64,000 bases of DNA from the NCBI GenBank assembly GCA_018003515.1, contig JAGNDO010000005.1, forward strand, positions 1 to 64,000. The letters run 5' to 3'. This DNA comes from Caldilineaceae bacterium. GTDB taxonomy: Bacteria > Chloroflexota > Anaerolineae > Caldilineales > Caldilineaceae. The notes beneath the pieces are model-generated. The model saw only the letters and a list, made by a program, of their open reading frames with translations. It did not search any database and was not told the DNA's origin. Below, one piece after another: positions 51,357 through 59,585 of the stretch (its first letter is position 1; every line of letters starts with the position of its first letter). The position numbers and the translations under genes are program-made.

Positions 51357-51653
51357 CACATCAGACCAACACCAACTCAACCACTGTATCGATCTCATCC
51401 GGCAACCGAGAAGTCGGGAAGTTAATAAACGCATCATCGGGATAGTCAGCGGTCATAAAGGATCGATCCAACTCCAACTCGGACCCGTCGGCCAGCAGAC
51501 GCGCAGATTTGATCTTCCCGCTCAGCCCGCGGAAGTTGATCGGGCCGATCCCCCGCTCGTAGATGTGGGCGTAGAGCCGGTTGCCCCGCTGGGTGTAGCG
51601 TCCCCATTCGGGCTTGGGCAGGTCCGCTCGGCCGCAGGCGTAGAGGCTGGCCC
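51357..51653 (-). pseudogene. Fragment of a GH29 alpha-L-fucosidase gene
   Basis: About 297 bases that match, by eye at about 90 percent, the 3' end of the intact fucosidase gene at 61731-62028, including its stop region. The match stops at 51653. It encodes only the C-terminal beta-domain, has no start, and lies next to a broken SRPBCC gene. It is a duplicated piece left by recombination with the gene 10 kb away or a relative. Confidence 0.88.
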
Positions 51654-51664
51654 AATTGGCCCGG

Positions 51665-51691
51665 CAAGTTCCCGGTCATCGGCCCCGTGCC
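51665..51691. other. Short relic resembling the DAO-family oxidase gene
   Basis: Caagttcccggtcatcgg-ccccgtgcc matches 45647-45672 of the flavoprotein gene (VPVIGPVP region) at about 24 of 27 positions, in the same orientation. It is wedged between the fucosidase fragment and the SRPBCC fragment. The short length means chance similarity cannot be excluded. Confidence 0.4.
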
Positions 51692-52020
51692 AACCACGTT
51701 CACCCATGCCCCATCCTGTTCAAAGGTCCATACCCCTGCCCATCAAAATCACCCGAGGCTTTGATGGGCAAGCGAGTGGCTGGATCAGCCTCTGTCACCT
51801 CAAACTGCCAATGCAAGCCATAAGGGAGCCAACCCTTGGTGGACAAGTCAATCACTCGACCCAGCCCTTGCGCATCGCCGGGCCGTAGCTCTTGTGCATC
51901 TAAATAAACTGAGGGCCACCAGCGGACCAAGTCACGTGGGTCGCTCAAAACTTCGATAATCGCTTCACGGGAGCTTTTTACCCGCCAGTTGGTGATAAAA
52001 TGATAATCGTTACTTGGCAC
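51692..52020 (-). pseudogene. Truncated and frameshifted SRPBCC-domain gene
   Basis: The first 95 residues (YHFITNWRVKSSREAIIEVLSD, DLVRWWPSVYLD) are the N-terminal part of a SRPBCC/polyketide-cyclase-like ligand-binding protein. Near 51731-51736 one base is missing: shifting frame gives WTFEQDGAWVNV, the expected continuation of the fold. Four codons later the sequence leaves the family and enters the oxidase-like and fucosidase relics. Two lesions, one frameshift and one junction, make a functional product unlikely. Confidence 0.8.
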
Positions 52021-52092
52021 AATCCGCTCCTTTCAGTTTGTGACACCAGCATCCGCTTGTTTGATAGACCACATCATTTGTCTTTCCAATGC

Positions 52093-52863
52093 TCATGAAG
52101 TAGCCACTATGCGGGTCTGCTTATTGATGAATAGGAAGTAGATTGAGATTCCGCCGCTGTAAACCAAAACAACTGTGTAAACGATCAGGCTGGGCATATG
52201 TTCGGGTTTAACCGTTCTGAAGAGTAGTGCGAACGGGCCAATCAAGACGAGGTCATAAGCCAGGAAACTCAATAACTGTCCCAGTGCGTTATGCCAGCGT
52301 GGTTTCAAAAGACCATATAGAAAGTAGAAAGCATCGCCGAGAAAAATGCAACCGAAAATCACCGACGAATCCGGTTTCACTTCCCAAGGGAAAATAGGAA
52401 GACGCAAAACCATTGCCCCGCCCGCCAACACCAACGCAACGATAAAAACGCCGAAGGAGATACGCACTAGCTGAGGCGTTGGGCGTTTATCGTCAAGCGG
52501 AATTTTCCGACTCCAGAGAAAGACTATCGTGCTGGTAATGACCACAAAAATCCCCGCAAAACCATAACTACTTAACTCGGGGCGATTGTTGGCGGACAAA
52601 TAAAAGAAATATCCGGTCGTTGTGACCCCGATGACCAGGATATTCAGCGCCCCGGCGGGGATCGCGCCCCATTCTTCTGTCCAACCAATCCAGAGAATGG
52701 CAACGCTAACGGCCGCTAGAATTGAGCCGATGAATAAATAGGAAAGTCGGCCGTCAGCCCAAGGCCAAGCCGTGATGGCAAAGGGGAGTTGGAAAGCAAA
52801 TCCAAGTCCCATGACGAGACTCAGAACTCCGCCAACTAATACAGGGTAACGTAGGTATTTCAT
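52093..52863 (-). CDS. Uncharacterised integral membrane protein
   Basis: A 256-residue protein with seven or eight hydrophobic helices, starting MKYLRYPVLVGGVLSLVMGLGF and ending IYFLFINKQTRIVATS. I recognise no family signature. Charged residues are confined to short loops (SRKIPLDDKRPTPQ). ATG 52863 is chosen because the longer in-frame read upstream is not membrane-like and crosses a repeat. It lies between the two direct-repeat copies, beside the pseudogenes. Codon use is less GC-biased than in the operons around it. Confidence 0.7.
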   Translation of the reverse strand: MKYLRYPVLVGGVLSLVMGLGFAFQLPFAITAWPWADGRLSYLFIGSILAAVSVAILWIGWTEEWGAIPAGALNILVIGVTTTGYFFYLSANNRPELSSYGFAGIFVVITSTIVFLWSRKIPLDDKRPTPQLVRISFGVFIVALVLAGGAMVLRLPIFPWEVKPDSSVIFGCIFLGDAFYFLYGLLKPRWHNALGQLLSFLAYDLVLIGPFALLFRTVKPEHMPSLIVYTVVLVYSGGISIYFLFINKQTRIVATS

Positions 52864-53024
52864 AGGCTCTAAATCTCCAAATCTGAGTACAATTACAAAA
52901 CGGCGGGCTAACCATTGCTGTACGGAATCACTCTGCATATCTCCCCAAGCCGCATGGATGCAACGGGAACTGAATGTGGAATGATTTCCGCATACGCAAT
53001 CATACTGTGGTGACAAGCGGGAAG

Positions 53025-53080
53025 TATAGCACAGGTTTTTTACGATGTGTAGCAGGAAAATACCAGAACATTTGAGCGGC
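53025..53080. repeat. Direct repeat B
   Basis: Intact copy of the repeat found split at 49563-51298. Together the copies flank 1.7 kb with the fucosidase relic, SRPBCC relic and membrane protein gene. Beyond it, 53090-53235 reads on the minus strand as a possible gene end (GHKISELVNPGGWFYADGG) without a start, probably a relic. Confidence 0.7.
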
Positions 53081-53260
53081 ATCTCTCTATGAGGCCGAAC
53101 CAAAAACGCCGCCATCCGCGTAAAACCATCCACCTGGATTCACCAACTCGCTGATCTTGTGCCCCTCGTCTGCATCGGTGCAGGAACTCCCCCGTCCCCC
53201 CGCCCCCGGTCTATCACCCAGCAAAACCGAATACTGGTACCCCCGACAGAAAATTCGTTG

Positions 53261-53289
53261 TTGACAAGTGTACACGGTCGTGCTATGAT
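53261..53289 (+). promoter_or_regulatory. Promoter of the GntR regulator and muropeptide operon
   Basis: TTGACA and TATGAT are separated by exactly 17 bases, close to the sigma-70 consensus. Transcription would start near 53296, inside the operator-like site, and run to ATG 53339. Confidence 0.8.
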
Positions 53290-53292
53290 TTC

Positions 53293-53306
53293 ACTGGTCT
53301 AGTCAT
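53293..53306 (+). promoter_or_regulatory. NagR/DasR-like operator
   Basis: ACTGGTCTAGTCAT shares its first ten bases with the known NagR/YvoA and DasR operator ACTGGTCTAGACCAGT; the second half is degenerate. It overlaps the expected transcription start and is 33 bases before the GntR gene, the right place for autorepression. Confidence 0.6.
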
Positions 53307-53338
53307 TATAATATCTGCGTGTTTTCAGGATAAAAAAC

Positions 53339-54088
53339 ATGACCAGCATCGATAAAAGCCAACCCTTACCCATTTACTATCAACTCAAAGAGATTCTTCA
53401 GCAGCGGATCGACTCTGGAGAGTGGCAGCCGGGGGATCTGATCCCCTCGGAGCGGGATCTGTGCAACGAGCATGGCATCAGCCGCATGACCGTGCGCCAG
53501 GCGATTGTGGCCCTGGTGAACGAGGGCCGCTTGCGTCGCGAACAGGGCAAAGGCACCTTCGTGGCCCAGCCCAAAATTGAGCAGCGCCTTGGCTCAGTGA
53601 CCAGCTTCACCCAGGATATGTCCGCCCGGGGCAAACGGGTGGAGAGCCAGGTGCTACGGCAAGAACTGGTGCCGGCTCAACCAGAGGTGGCAGCGGCGCT
53701 TGGCTTGGACGCGGACGAACAGGTGATGCTGCTGGAACGGCTGCGCATCGTTGATGGTGTACCCCTCGCTTTGGAAACCTGCCATTTGCACTTCCCCGGC
53801 TGTGAATCTCTGAGCCAAGTGGATCTTAGCCACCAATCCCTGTACAACGTCTTGGCCCAAACCTATGACTTGATCCCCGGCCAGGCCTATCAACAGATGG
53901 AAGCCACGATCTGCGAACCCTATCCCCTCCGCCTCCTCGGTCTAAGCCGAGGCTCCCCTGTCCTACTAATCCGCCGTACTTCTCTAACCCAAAGCGGACG
54001 CCCTTTTGAGTACACCGTTTCGATCTATCGAGGGGACAAATACATTTTTCATGCCCAGCTTATCGGCAGAGAGGAGGGCCCCCCATAG
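53339..54088 (+). CDS. GntR/HutC-family regulator with UTRA domain
   Basis: A 249-residue repressor. The winged helix covers residues 1-75 (QPLPIYYQLKEILQQRIDSGEWQPGD, GISRMTVRQAIVALVNEGRL), the UTRA effector domain about 95-240 (LGSVTSFTQDMSARG, LLERLRIVDGVPLALETCHL). UTRA proteins of the NagR/DasR branch bind amino-sugar phosphates such as GlcNAc-6-P. The neighbours AnmK and MurQ yield GlcNAc-6-P, which makes this the likely effector by inference. It heads a rightward operon and probably controls itself through the operator at 53293. Confidence 0.9.
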   Translation: MTSIDKSQPLPIYYQLKEILQQRIDSGEWQPGDLIPSERDLCNEHGISRMTVRQAIVALVNEGRLRREQGKGTFVAQPKIEQRLGSVTSFTQDMSARGKRVESQVLRQELVPAQPEVAAALGLDADEQVMLLERLRIVDGVPLALETCHLHFPGCESLSQVDLSHQSLYNVLAQTYDLIPGQAYQQMEATICEPYPLRLLGLSRGSPVLLIRRTSLTQSGRPFEYTVSIYRGDKYIFHAQLIGREEGPP

Positions 54089-54103
54089 CACGCAGCGCAG
54101 GGA

Positions 54104-54132
54104 CTTGAATAGAGCCTTCTGCTCGATTCAAG
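54104..54132 (+). promoter_or_regulatory. Hairpin between regulator and binding-protein genes
   Basis: CTTGAAT and ATTCAAG, with inner GAGC and GCTC, pair around CTTCT. No T-run follows. It may tune read-through from the regulator into the transport genes; an aaggagg site lies at 54230-54236 before the next ATG. Confidence 0.5.
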
Positions 54133-54241
54133 TCAAGTCAAGATCCCGCTTTTAACACGCCCGAATGACGCTAGCCATCTCCCATATCTACCTACTGATT
54201 CACCTGTTGGTTCCTGATTCAATTACCCAAGGAGGATTCCC

Positions 54242-55837
54242 ATGCACAAAAGAGGTTCGATTGCGCTTGCTGTTCTTCTGGTGCTCACATTTGTGTTCAC
54301 CGGATGTGTTGCGCCCGCAGCCCCACAGGCCGCTGGGCCGGCCGACGCGGCCATGTCAACCGCCATGCCGGCAGAAGAAGCCGCTCCCCAAGGCGGCGGC
54401 ACGCTGATCGTGGCCCGAGCCGCGGATGCCAAAGGCTTGGATCCCCACAAGCAGACCGCATTTTCGTCCTTCCGGCTGCTTGAGCTGATCTACGATTCCC
54501 TGCTGGGCCTGGATGCGAACTTGGAGATCGTCCCACGCCTGGCCGAAAGCTGGACATGGTCGGACGACGGCACCGCGTTGACCATGCAGCTGCGCTCGGA
54601 TGTGAAATTCCACAACGGTGATGTCATGACCTCCGCGGACGTCAAATTCAGTTACGAACGCATCCTGAACGAAGAGACAGGGTCGGCGGCACGTTCCTAC
54701 TTCACCGACATCACCTCCATCGAGGCCCCGGACGCCACCACGGTCGTCTTCAATCTCACTCGGCCCAACGTCTCCATCTTGGCCGCCATGACCAATCCCA
54801 ACTCGGCAATTTTGGACGCCAACGTGGTGGCCACGGAAGATCCAGCCAGCGTGACAATCGGCACTGGCCCCTTCAAGCTGGTGGATTGGCAGCCGGATCA
54901 GGTCACGATCCTGGCCGCCAACACGGATTATTGGCTGCCGGGTCTGCCCAAGATCGACGGTATGGAGATCCGCATCCTCCCCGACGAAGGCTCGATCTTG
55001 GCTGGGCTGCGGGCGGGCACCATCGATTGGGCCCTGGTCAACGATCCCAAGGTGGCCGTCCGGGCCGCCGGTGGGGAGAACGAGCTGACCATCTTCCGTA
55101 CGCCGGCCCTGGCCTATCATGTCCTGCAACTGAACAGCAGCCGCGCCCCCTTTGATGACGTGCGTGTGCGCCAAGCGATCTCCTGCGCCATCAATCGGCA
55201 GGAAGTCTTGGACACCGCTTCTCTGGGCGAAGGCCAGGTCACCGGGCCGGCCACATCGCCCTTCTATCAAACCCCTCTGGACAATCTGTTCTGCTATCAG
55301 AAAGATATAGAAAAGGCCAAGCAACTCCTGGCCGACGCCGGCATGTCAACCGGGATCAGCTTCAAGATCATGGCTGCCGCGGACGAACCGCCGACCGCTG
55401 TCAACGAGGCCCAGAGCATCCAGGCCCAACTGGCGGAAATCGGCATCGAGACCGAAATCGAGACCCTGGAACTTGGCGTCTATGTGGACCGCTGGCTCAA
55501 GGCTGATTTCGATGCGGTCGTCGCCCTAAACGGCGGCAACCCGGATCCGGACATCATGTTCTACCGCTACTGGCACAGCACGGGCAATCTCAACACCGTG
55601 GCCGCCTATAACAGCCCGGAACTGGATGCCCTGCTGGATCAAGGCAAGATCACCACGGACCTTGCCGAGCGCAAGGCCATCTACGCCCAGGTGCAGACCA
55701 CCCTGGCCGAGGAATCGCCCTGGGTCTGGCTCTACGTGGGGTTTGAATATCGCATCATGCAACCCTACGTCGAGGACTTCACCCCCATGCCCAATGGCTC
55801 CATGCAATTCCTGCGAGACGTCTGGCTGAACAAATAA
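54242..55837 (+). CDS. Peptide-type ABC transporter binding lipoprotein
   Basis: A 531-residue family 5 solute-binding protein. The signal peptide ends in FTGC with Cys22 as lipid site, GGTLIVARAADAKGLDPHKQ opens the mature fold, and SWTWSDDGTALTMQLRSDVKFHNGD plus RQAISCAINRQEV are family motifs. Given AnmK and MurQ downstream, muropeptides or anhydromuramyl peptides are the likely ligands, as for MppA in E. coli. ATG 54242 has caaggagg in front. Its sequence is clearly different from the binding protein at 37297. Confidence 0.92.
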   Translation: MHKRGSIALAVLLVLTFVFTGCVAPAAPQAAGPADAAMSTAMPAEEAAPQGGGTLIVARAADAKGLDPHKQTAFSSFRLLELIYDSLLGLDANLEIVPRLAESWTWSDDGTALTMQLRSDVKFHNGDVMTSADVKFSYERILNEETGSAARSYFTDITSIEAPDATTVVFNLTRPNVSILAAMTNPNSAILDANVVATEDPASVTIGTGPFKLVDWQPDQVTILAANTDYWLPGLPKIDGMEIRILPDEGSILAGLRAGTIDWALVNDPKVAVRAAGGENELTIFRTPALAYHVLQLNSSRAPFDDVRVRQAISCAINRQEVLDTASLGEGQVTGPATSPFYQTPLDNLFCYQKDIEKAKQLLADAGMSTGISFKIMAAADEPPTAVNEAQSIQAQLAEIGIETEIETLELGVYVDRWLKADFDAVVALNGGNPDPDIMFYRYWHSTGNLNTVAAYNSPELDALLDQGKITTDLAERKAIYAQVQTTLAEESPWVWLYVGFEYRIMQPYVEDFTPMPNGSMQFLRDVWLNK

Positions 55838-55865
55838 CGGTCTAGTCCCCAGACCCCTGCAACCC

Positions 55866-55902
55866 CACGGGTGGCGAGAGCGAACCGCTCTCGCCACCCG
55901 TG
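55866..55902 (+). promoter_or_regulatory. Strong hairpin between binding-protein and permease genes
   Basis: CACGGGTGGCGAGAGCG and its complement pair perfectly over 17 bases around AAC. No T-run follows. It probably stabilises the upstream mRNA or reduces permease expression. Confidence 0.8.
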
Positions 55903-55926
55903 CACCCTTTCAAGGCTTGACAGGCC

Positions 55927-56883
55927 ATGCAAACCTTTCTGACCAAACGACTTCTCGCTCTGGTGCCCACCCTGCTGGGGGTCTCCCTGGTCGTCTTCGT
56001 GGTGATCCACCTGATCCCCGGGGACACCATCAGCGCCATGATCGGGACGACGTACAAGTTGACCGAGACCCAGGCGGCCGCGTTGCGCGCCTATTTTGGG
56101 CTTGACCGTCCATTGCACGAGCAGTATGTGCGTTGGATCCTCTCCGCGCTGCGCGGGGATCTGGGCTATTCTGTGCGCAGCGGTCAGCCCGTGCTGACCG
56201 AGATCCTGAGCCGCTTCCCGGTCACCCTGGAATTGACCCTCTTTTCTCTCATCATCGCGCTGGTTCTGGGCATCCCCATTGGCGTACTCTCCGCCATCAA
56301 GAACGATTCCGCCATCGACATATTTGGACGGCTCTTCGCTTTGGTCGGTCTGGCCTTGCCCAATTTCTGGCTGGGGACTCTCTTCATCCTGATCCTGTCC
56401 AGCTACTTCGGCATCATGCCCAACTCGGGCGACTTTGTGGCCTTCACCGTGGATCCCCTGCGCAACCTAACCCAACTGCTCTTTCCGGCCATCACCCTGG
56501 GCTTTGCCTTTACGGCCTCGGTCATGCGCACCACGCGCTCGGCCATGCTGGAGGTGATGCGCCAGGACTATGTGCGCACCGCCCGCAGCAAAGGCGTGGC
56601 CGAGCTGTGGGTGATCGTCAAACACTGCCTACCCAATGCACTGATTCCGGTGATTACGATTGTCGGCGTGGAGTTTGGCTATTTGTTGGGGGGCGCGGTG
56701 ATTGTGGAAGAGGTCTTTGCCCTGCCGGGCATCGGACGGCTGCTGCTCAACGGCATCAATCAGCGGGATTATGCCGTGGTCCAGGGCACGATCCTGTTTA
56801 TCGCCCTCAATTTTGTCCTGATCAACCTGCTGGTTGACCTGACCTACGCCCAGGTTGACCCGCGTATCCGGTACGAAGAATAG
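55927..56883 (+). CDS. ABC transporter permease (DppB/OppB type)
   Basis: A 318-residue permease with FLTKRLLALVPTLLGVSLVVFVVIHLIPGD at the start, six helices, EAA loop YVRTARSKGVAELWVIVKHCLPNALIPV and a QVDPRIRYEE end. It forms the channel with the DppC-type partner three bases downstream. It is a paralogue of the gene at 39119 and closer to peptide than to nickel transporters by overall pattern. Confidence 0.93.
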   Translation: MQTFLTKRLLALVPTLLGVSLVVFVVIHLIPGDTISAMIGTTYKLTETQAAALRAYFGLDRPLHEQYVRWILSALRGDLGYSVRSGQPVLTEILSRFPVTLELTLFSLIIALVLGIPIGVLSAIKNDSAIDIFGRLFALVGLALPNFWLGTLFILILSSYFGIMPNSGDFVAFTVDPLRNLTQLLFPAITLGFAFTASVMRTTRSAMLEVMRQDYVRTARSKGVAELWVIVKHCLPNALIPVITIVGVEFGYLLGGAVIVEEVFALPGIGRLLLNGINQRDYAVVQGTILFIALNFVLINLLVDLTYAQVDPRIRYEE

Positions 56884-56886
56884 CCC

Positions 56887-57726
56887 ATGAAAAACTCTCT
56901 GCTCGTGCGTTTATTGCGCAATCGCAGTGGCATGGTGGGGATGATCCTCATTGTGATCTACTTGACGGCCGCCGTATTGGGCGTCTTTTCGCTCCTGCCC
57001 TATTCGCCCATCGAACAGCATGTGAAGGATCGCATGCAGCCCCCCAGCAGCCAATATCTGATGGGAACTGACGAATTTGGGCGGGATATCTTCAGCCGTG
57101 TGTTGCGAGGGGCCACCAATTCGTTGAAGGTCGCCTTGTTCTCCGTGGCGGCGGCGGGGCTGGCTGGCATTCTGTTGGGGGCCAGTGCGGGGTACGTGGG
57201 GGGGCGATTCGACAACATCGTCATGCGAACCATGGATATATTTTTCGCGTTCCCAGCCATTTTGCTGGCCCTGGCCATCGTGGCCGCCCTGGGTGCCAAC
57301 GCGGGGAACACCATCCTGGCCATTGCTATCGTCTACACACCCATTTTCGCCCGGGTGGCCCGGGGACCGACGTTGTCCGTCAAAGCCACGGAATATGTCA
57401 CCGCGGCCCGCTCCATCGGCGCCCGCAACGTGCGTATCCTGGGACGGCACGTCTTGCCCAACATCACCGCTCCGTTGATCGTGCAGCTCAGTTTGGCCCT
57501 CTCCTGGGCGATTTTGACCGAAGCTGGACTGAGTTTCCTGGGGCTGGGCGCACAACCGCCCCAACCCTCCTGGGGCAACATGTTGAGCGAGAGCCGATCC
57601 CTGATGGAACTGGCCCCCTGGATGACGGTTTTCCCTGGGCTGGCCATCATGTTGTGCGTCCTGGGCTTCAATCTTTTGGGGGATGGCCTGCGGGATGTTC
57701 TGGATCCCCGGCTGCGCTCCCTGTAG
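56887..57726 (+). CDS. ABC transporter permease (DppC/OppC type)
   Basis: A 279-residue permease with LMGTDEFGRDIFSRVLRGATNSL, EAA loop YVTAARSIGARNVRILGRHVLPN and GDGLRDVLDPRLRSL end. It is shorter at the N-terminus than its paralogue at 40328. No ATPase gene follows; instead a GNAT gene converges with it and overlaps its last 59 bases on the other strand. Confidence 0.93.
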   Translation: MKNSLLVRLLRNRSGMVGMILIVIYLTAAVLGVFSLLPYSPIEQHVKDRMQPPSSQYLMGTDEFGRDIFSRVLRGATNSLKVALFSVAAAGLAGILLGASAGYVGGRFDNIVMRTMDIFFAFPAILLALAIVAALGANAGNTILAIAIVYTPIFARVARGPTLSVKATEYVTAARSIGARNVRILGRHVLPNITAPLIVQLSLALSWAILTEAGLSFLGLGAQPPQPSWGNMLSESRSLMELAPWMTVFPGLAIMLCVLGFNLLGDGLRDVLDPRLRSL

Positions 57727-58201
57727 GGTTGCTGACCCCAAGCCGTTTCCAGTAGATCAGCTCCGTGACGCCGCTGATCACATAGTCGGGCAGCGCGCCG
57801 ACCTGGGCATAGCCATGCTTTTGGTAGAAGCGCTGGGCGTCCTGGTTGAAATCAGAGACGGTCAGGAAGACGTCCGGGCTGGTGCGGCCAAGGAACGCCT
57901 CGGCATGGGCCAGCAGCCCAGCGCCCACACCACCGCCGGTCAGCCCAGGACGCACGCCGATCAGCGAGATATATCCGCTGCGGGCAAAGGCCCCCCGTTC
58001 GATACACCAGACAAAACCGGCCACCGGACCGTCATAATCGGCCACGAAGATGGTAGCCCCTGCGGCCAGTCCGCTTTCCAGGCGGGCTTGGGCGCTGGCG
58101 AGGGTGACGCCGTAGCGGACCCAGAGTGGGGTGTCGGCCATCAAGCGGGCACAACCGGGGATGTCGTCTTGGGCAAGTGGGTGAATCGTGAGTTTATTCA
58201 T
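57668..58201 (-). CDS. GNAT-family N-acetyltransferase
   Basis: A 177-residue acetyltransferase fold with LAQDDIPGCARLMAD on strand 1, VRPGLTGGGVGAGLLAHAEAF carrying the acetyl-CoA loop, and DAQRFYQKHGYAQVG. It transfers acetyl from acetyl-CoA to an amine of unknown identity. It is opposite in direction to the operon around it and its 3' end overlaps the DppC gene, so the last 20 residues (GSAAGDPEHPAGHPPKD) read the permease antisense and are probably not conserved. ATG 58201. Confidence 0.82.
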   Translation of the reverse strand: MNKLTIHPLAQDDIPGCARLMADTPLWVRYGVTLASAQARLESGLAAGATIFVADYDGPVAGFVWCIERGAFARSGYISLIGVRPGLTGGGVGAGLLAHAEAFLGRTSPDVFLTVSDFNQDAQRFYQKHGYAQVGALPDYVISGVTELIYWKRLGVSNPTGSAAGDPEHPAGHPPKD

Positions 58202-58257
58202 GGTTTCATTTTATGTCGAGCAGGCGAATGCCGCAAATTAGGCAAGGAGGCAGTGCA

Positions 58258-59433
58258 ATGATCATTATCGGTCTCATGTCCGGCACGTCGGTGGATTGCA
58301 TAGACGCCGTTGTGGCAAAAATCCAGGGGGCACCACCCACCCTCACCGTGGAGACCCTGGCCTTCACCAGCCAGACCTACACGCCGGCCCTGCGGGAAGT
58401 CATCCTGCGCAACTTTCGCCCAGAAACCAGCTCTGTGGACGAGATCTGCGAGCTAAACTTTGCCATCGGCGAGGCCTTTGGGGCAGTTGCGCACAAAGCG
58501 GCGGCGGCGGCCAACCTGGACATGGCCCAGGTAGATCTGATCGTTTCCCACGGCCAGACCCTCTGGCATGCGGTGAGCGCTGATGGCCAAGTGGACTCGA
58601 CCCTGCAATTGGGGACCGGGGCCGTCATTGCCGAGCGCACGGGCGTCACCACCATCTCGGATCTACGCTCGCGGGATGTGGCCGCGGGCGGCCAGGGTGC
58701 GCCTATGGTCAGTTACCCTGATCTGCTGCTCTACTTCAGCCCCAGCCTGACCCGGGCCCTGCAAAACATCGGCGGCATCGGCAACGTCACCATTTTGCCC
58801 AAGGATGGCGAACCCGCCCTGGCCTTTGACACCGGGCCGGGCAACATGATCATGGACTACGTCACCCATCGGGCCACGGATGGCAGACAGCAATACGACG
58901 CCGAAGGCAAGCTGGCCGCCCAGGGCAGCGTGAACGAATCTCTCGTGGCCGAACTGATGACCCATCCCTACTTTAGCCTGCGTCCGCCCAAGACCACGGG
59001 ACGGGAGCTTTTTGGGGATCAGTATGGTCAGCAAGTGTGGGAAAAAGGCGTGGCCTTGGGCATGTCCCCGACCGACATCATTGCCACGGCAACCGCCTTC
59101 ACCGCGGTGAGCATTGCCCAGGCCTATGCACACTTTGCCCCAGTTGCCATCGATCAGGTGATCGTGGGCGGCGGCGGCGGCTACAATCCCGTGCTCATGC
59201 AGATGCTGCGCACCCAACTCGCCCCCACGCCCGTGCTGCGCCAGGAAGATCTGGGCTTCTCCAGCAAGGCCAAAGAGGCTTTGGCCTTTGCCATTATGGG
59301 CTACGAAGCCATCCACGGGCGACCGGGCAACCTACCCTCCTGCACCGGCGCTCGTCGGACCGTCCCCCTGGGGCAGATCACGCCGGGGGAGAACTATCTG
59401 GGCCTGATGCGCCAGGTTCTGGAGAGCGTCTAA
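58258..59433 (+). CDS. anmK: 1,6-anhydro-N-acetylmuramic acid kinase
   Basis: A 391-residue AnmK enzyme, which opens the anhydro ring and phosphorylates anhMurNAc to MurNAc-6-phosphate. GLMSGTSVDCIDAV is the N-terminal ATP signature, SHGQTLWHA and FDTGPGNMIMD are family motifs, and the VGGGGGYNPVLMQML end is the second nucleotide site. ATG 58258 follows aaggagg. It starts a rightward run with the beta-lactamase-fold hydrolase and MurQ, together completing recovery of muramic acid. The 57-base gap to the GNAT gene may hold a promoter. Confidence 0.95.
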   Translation: MIIIGLMSGTSVDCIDAVVAKIQGAPPTLTVETLAFTSQTYTPALREVILRNFRPETSSVDEICELNFAIGEAFGAVAHKAAAAANLDMAQVDLIVSHGQTLWHAVSADGQVDSTLQLGTGAVIAERTGVTTISDLRSRDVAAGGQGAPMVSYPDLLLYFSPSLTRALQNIGGIGNVTILPKDGEPALAFDTGPGNMIMDYVTHRATDGRQQYDAEGKLAAQGSVNESLVAELMTHPYFSLRPPKTTGRELFGDQYGQQVWEKGVALGMSPTDIIATATAFTAVSIAQAYAHFAPVAIDQVIVGGGGGYNPVLMQMLRTQLAPTPVLRQEDLGFSSKAKEALAFAIMGYEAIHGRPGNLPSCTGARRTVPLGQITPGENYLGLMRQVLESV

Positions 59434-59442
59434 AAGAGCGCT

Positions 59443-59537
59443 GCTCTAGCCAGGTCCGTGACCTGGCGGGTCGACACAGGATGTCCGGGCGATCCATTCG
59501 TCAACCCGCCGGTCACGGACCGGCTACGAGCGTAAGA
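59443..59537. repeat. 95-bp palindromic element, copy 2
   Basis: Same element as 42521-42615 in the same orientation, with only a few base differences (for example ggatgtccgggcg for ggatatccgagcg in the centre). It lies between anmK and the hydrolase gene, nine bases after the anmK stop. Its strong arms could act on read-through within the operon. Confidence 0.88.
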
Positions 59538-59585
59538 TTTCCCCAAGTTATTTACGCCGACCTGTCTAGGTCAGGAGAAATCCCA

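Noticed and set aside
51446-51703. 85-residue open frame on the minus strand
   Set aside because: It crosses the junction of the fucosidase and oxidase relics in a frame used by neither, so it is an accidental frame.
53087-53275. Small protein gene on the minus strand (62-residue frame)
   Set aside because: It has a TTG-type start inside the opposing promoter region and no ribosome site. It looks like the decayed end of an older gene.
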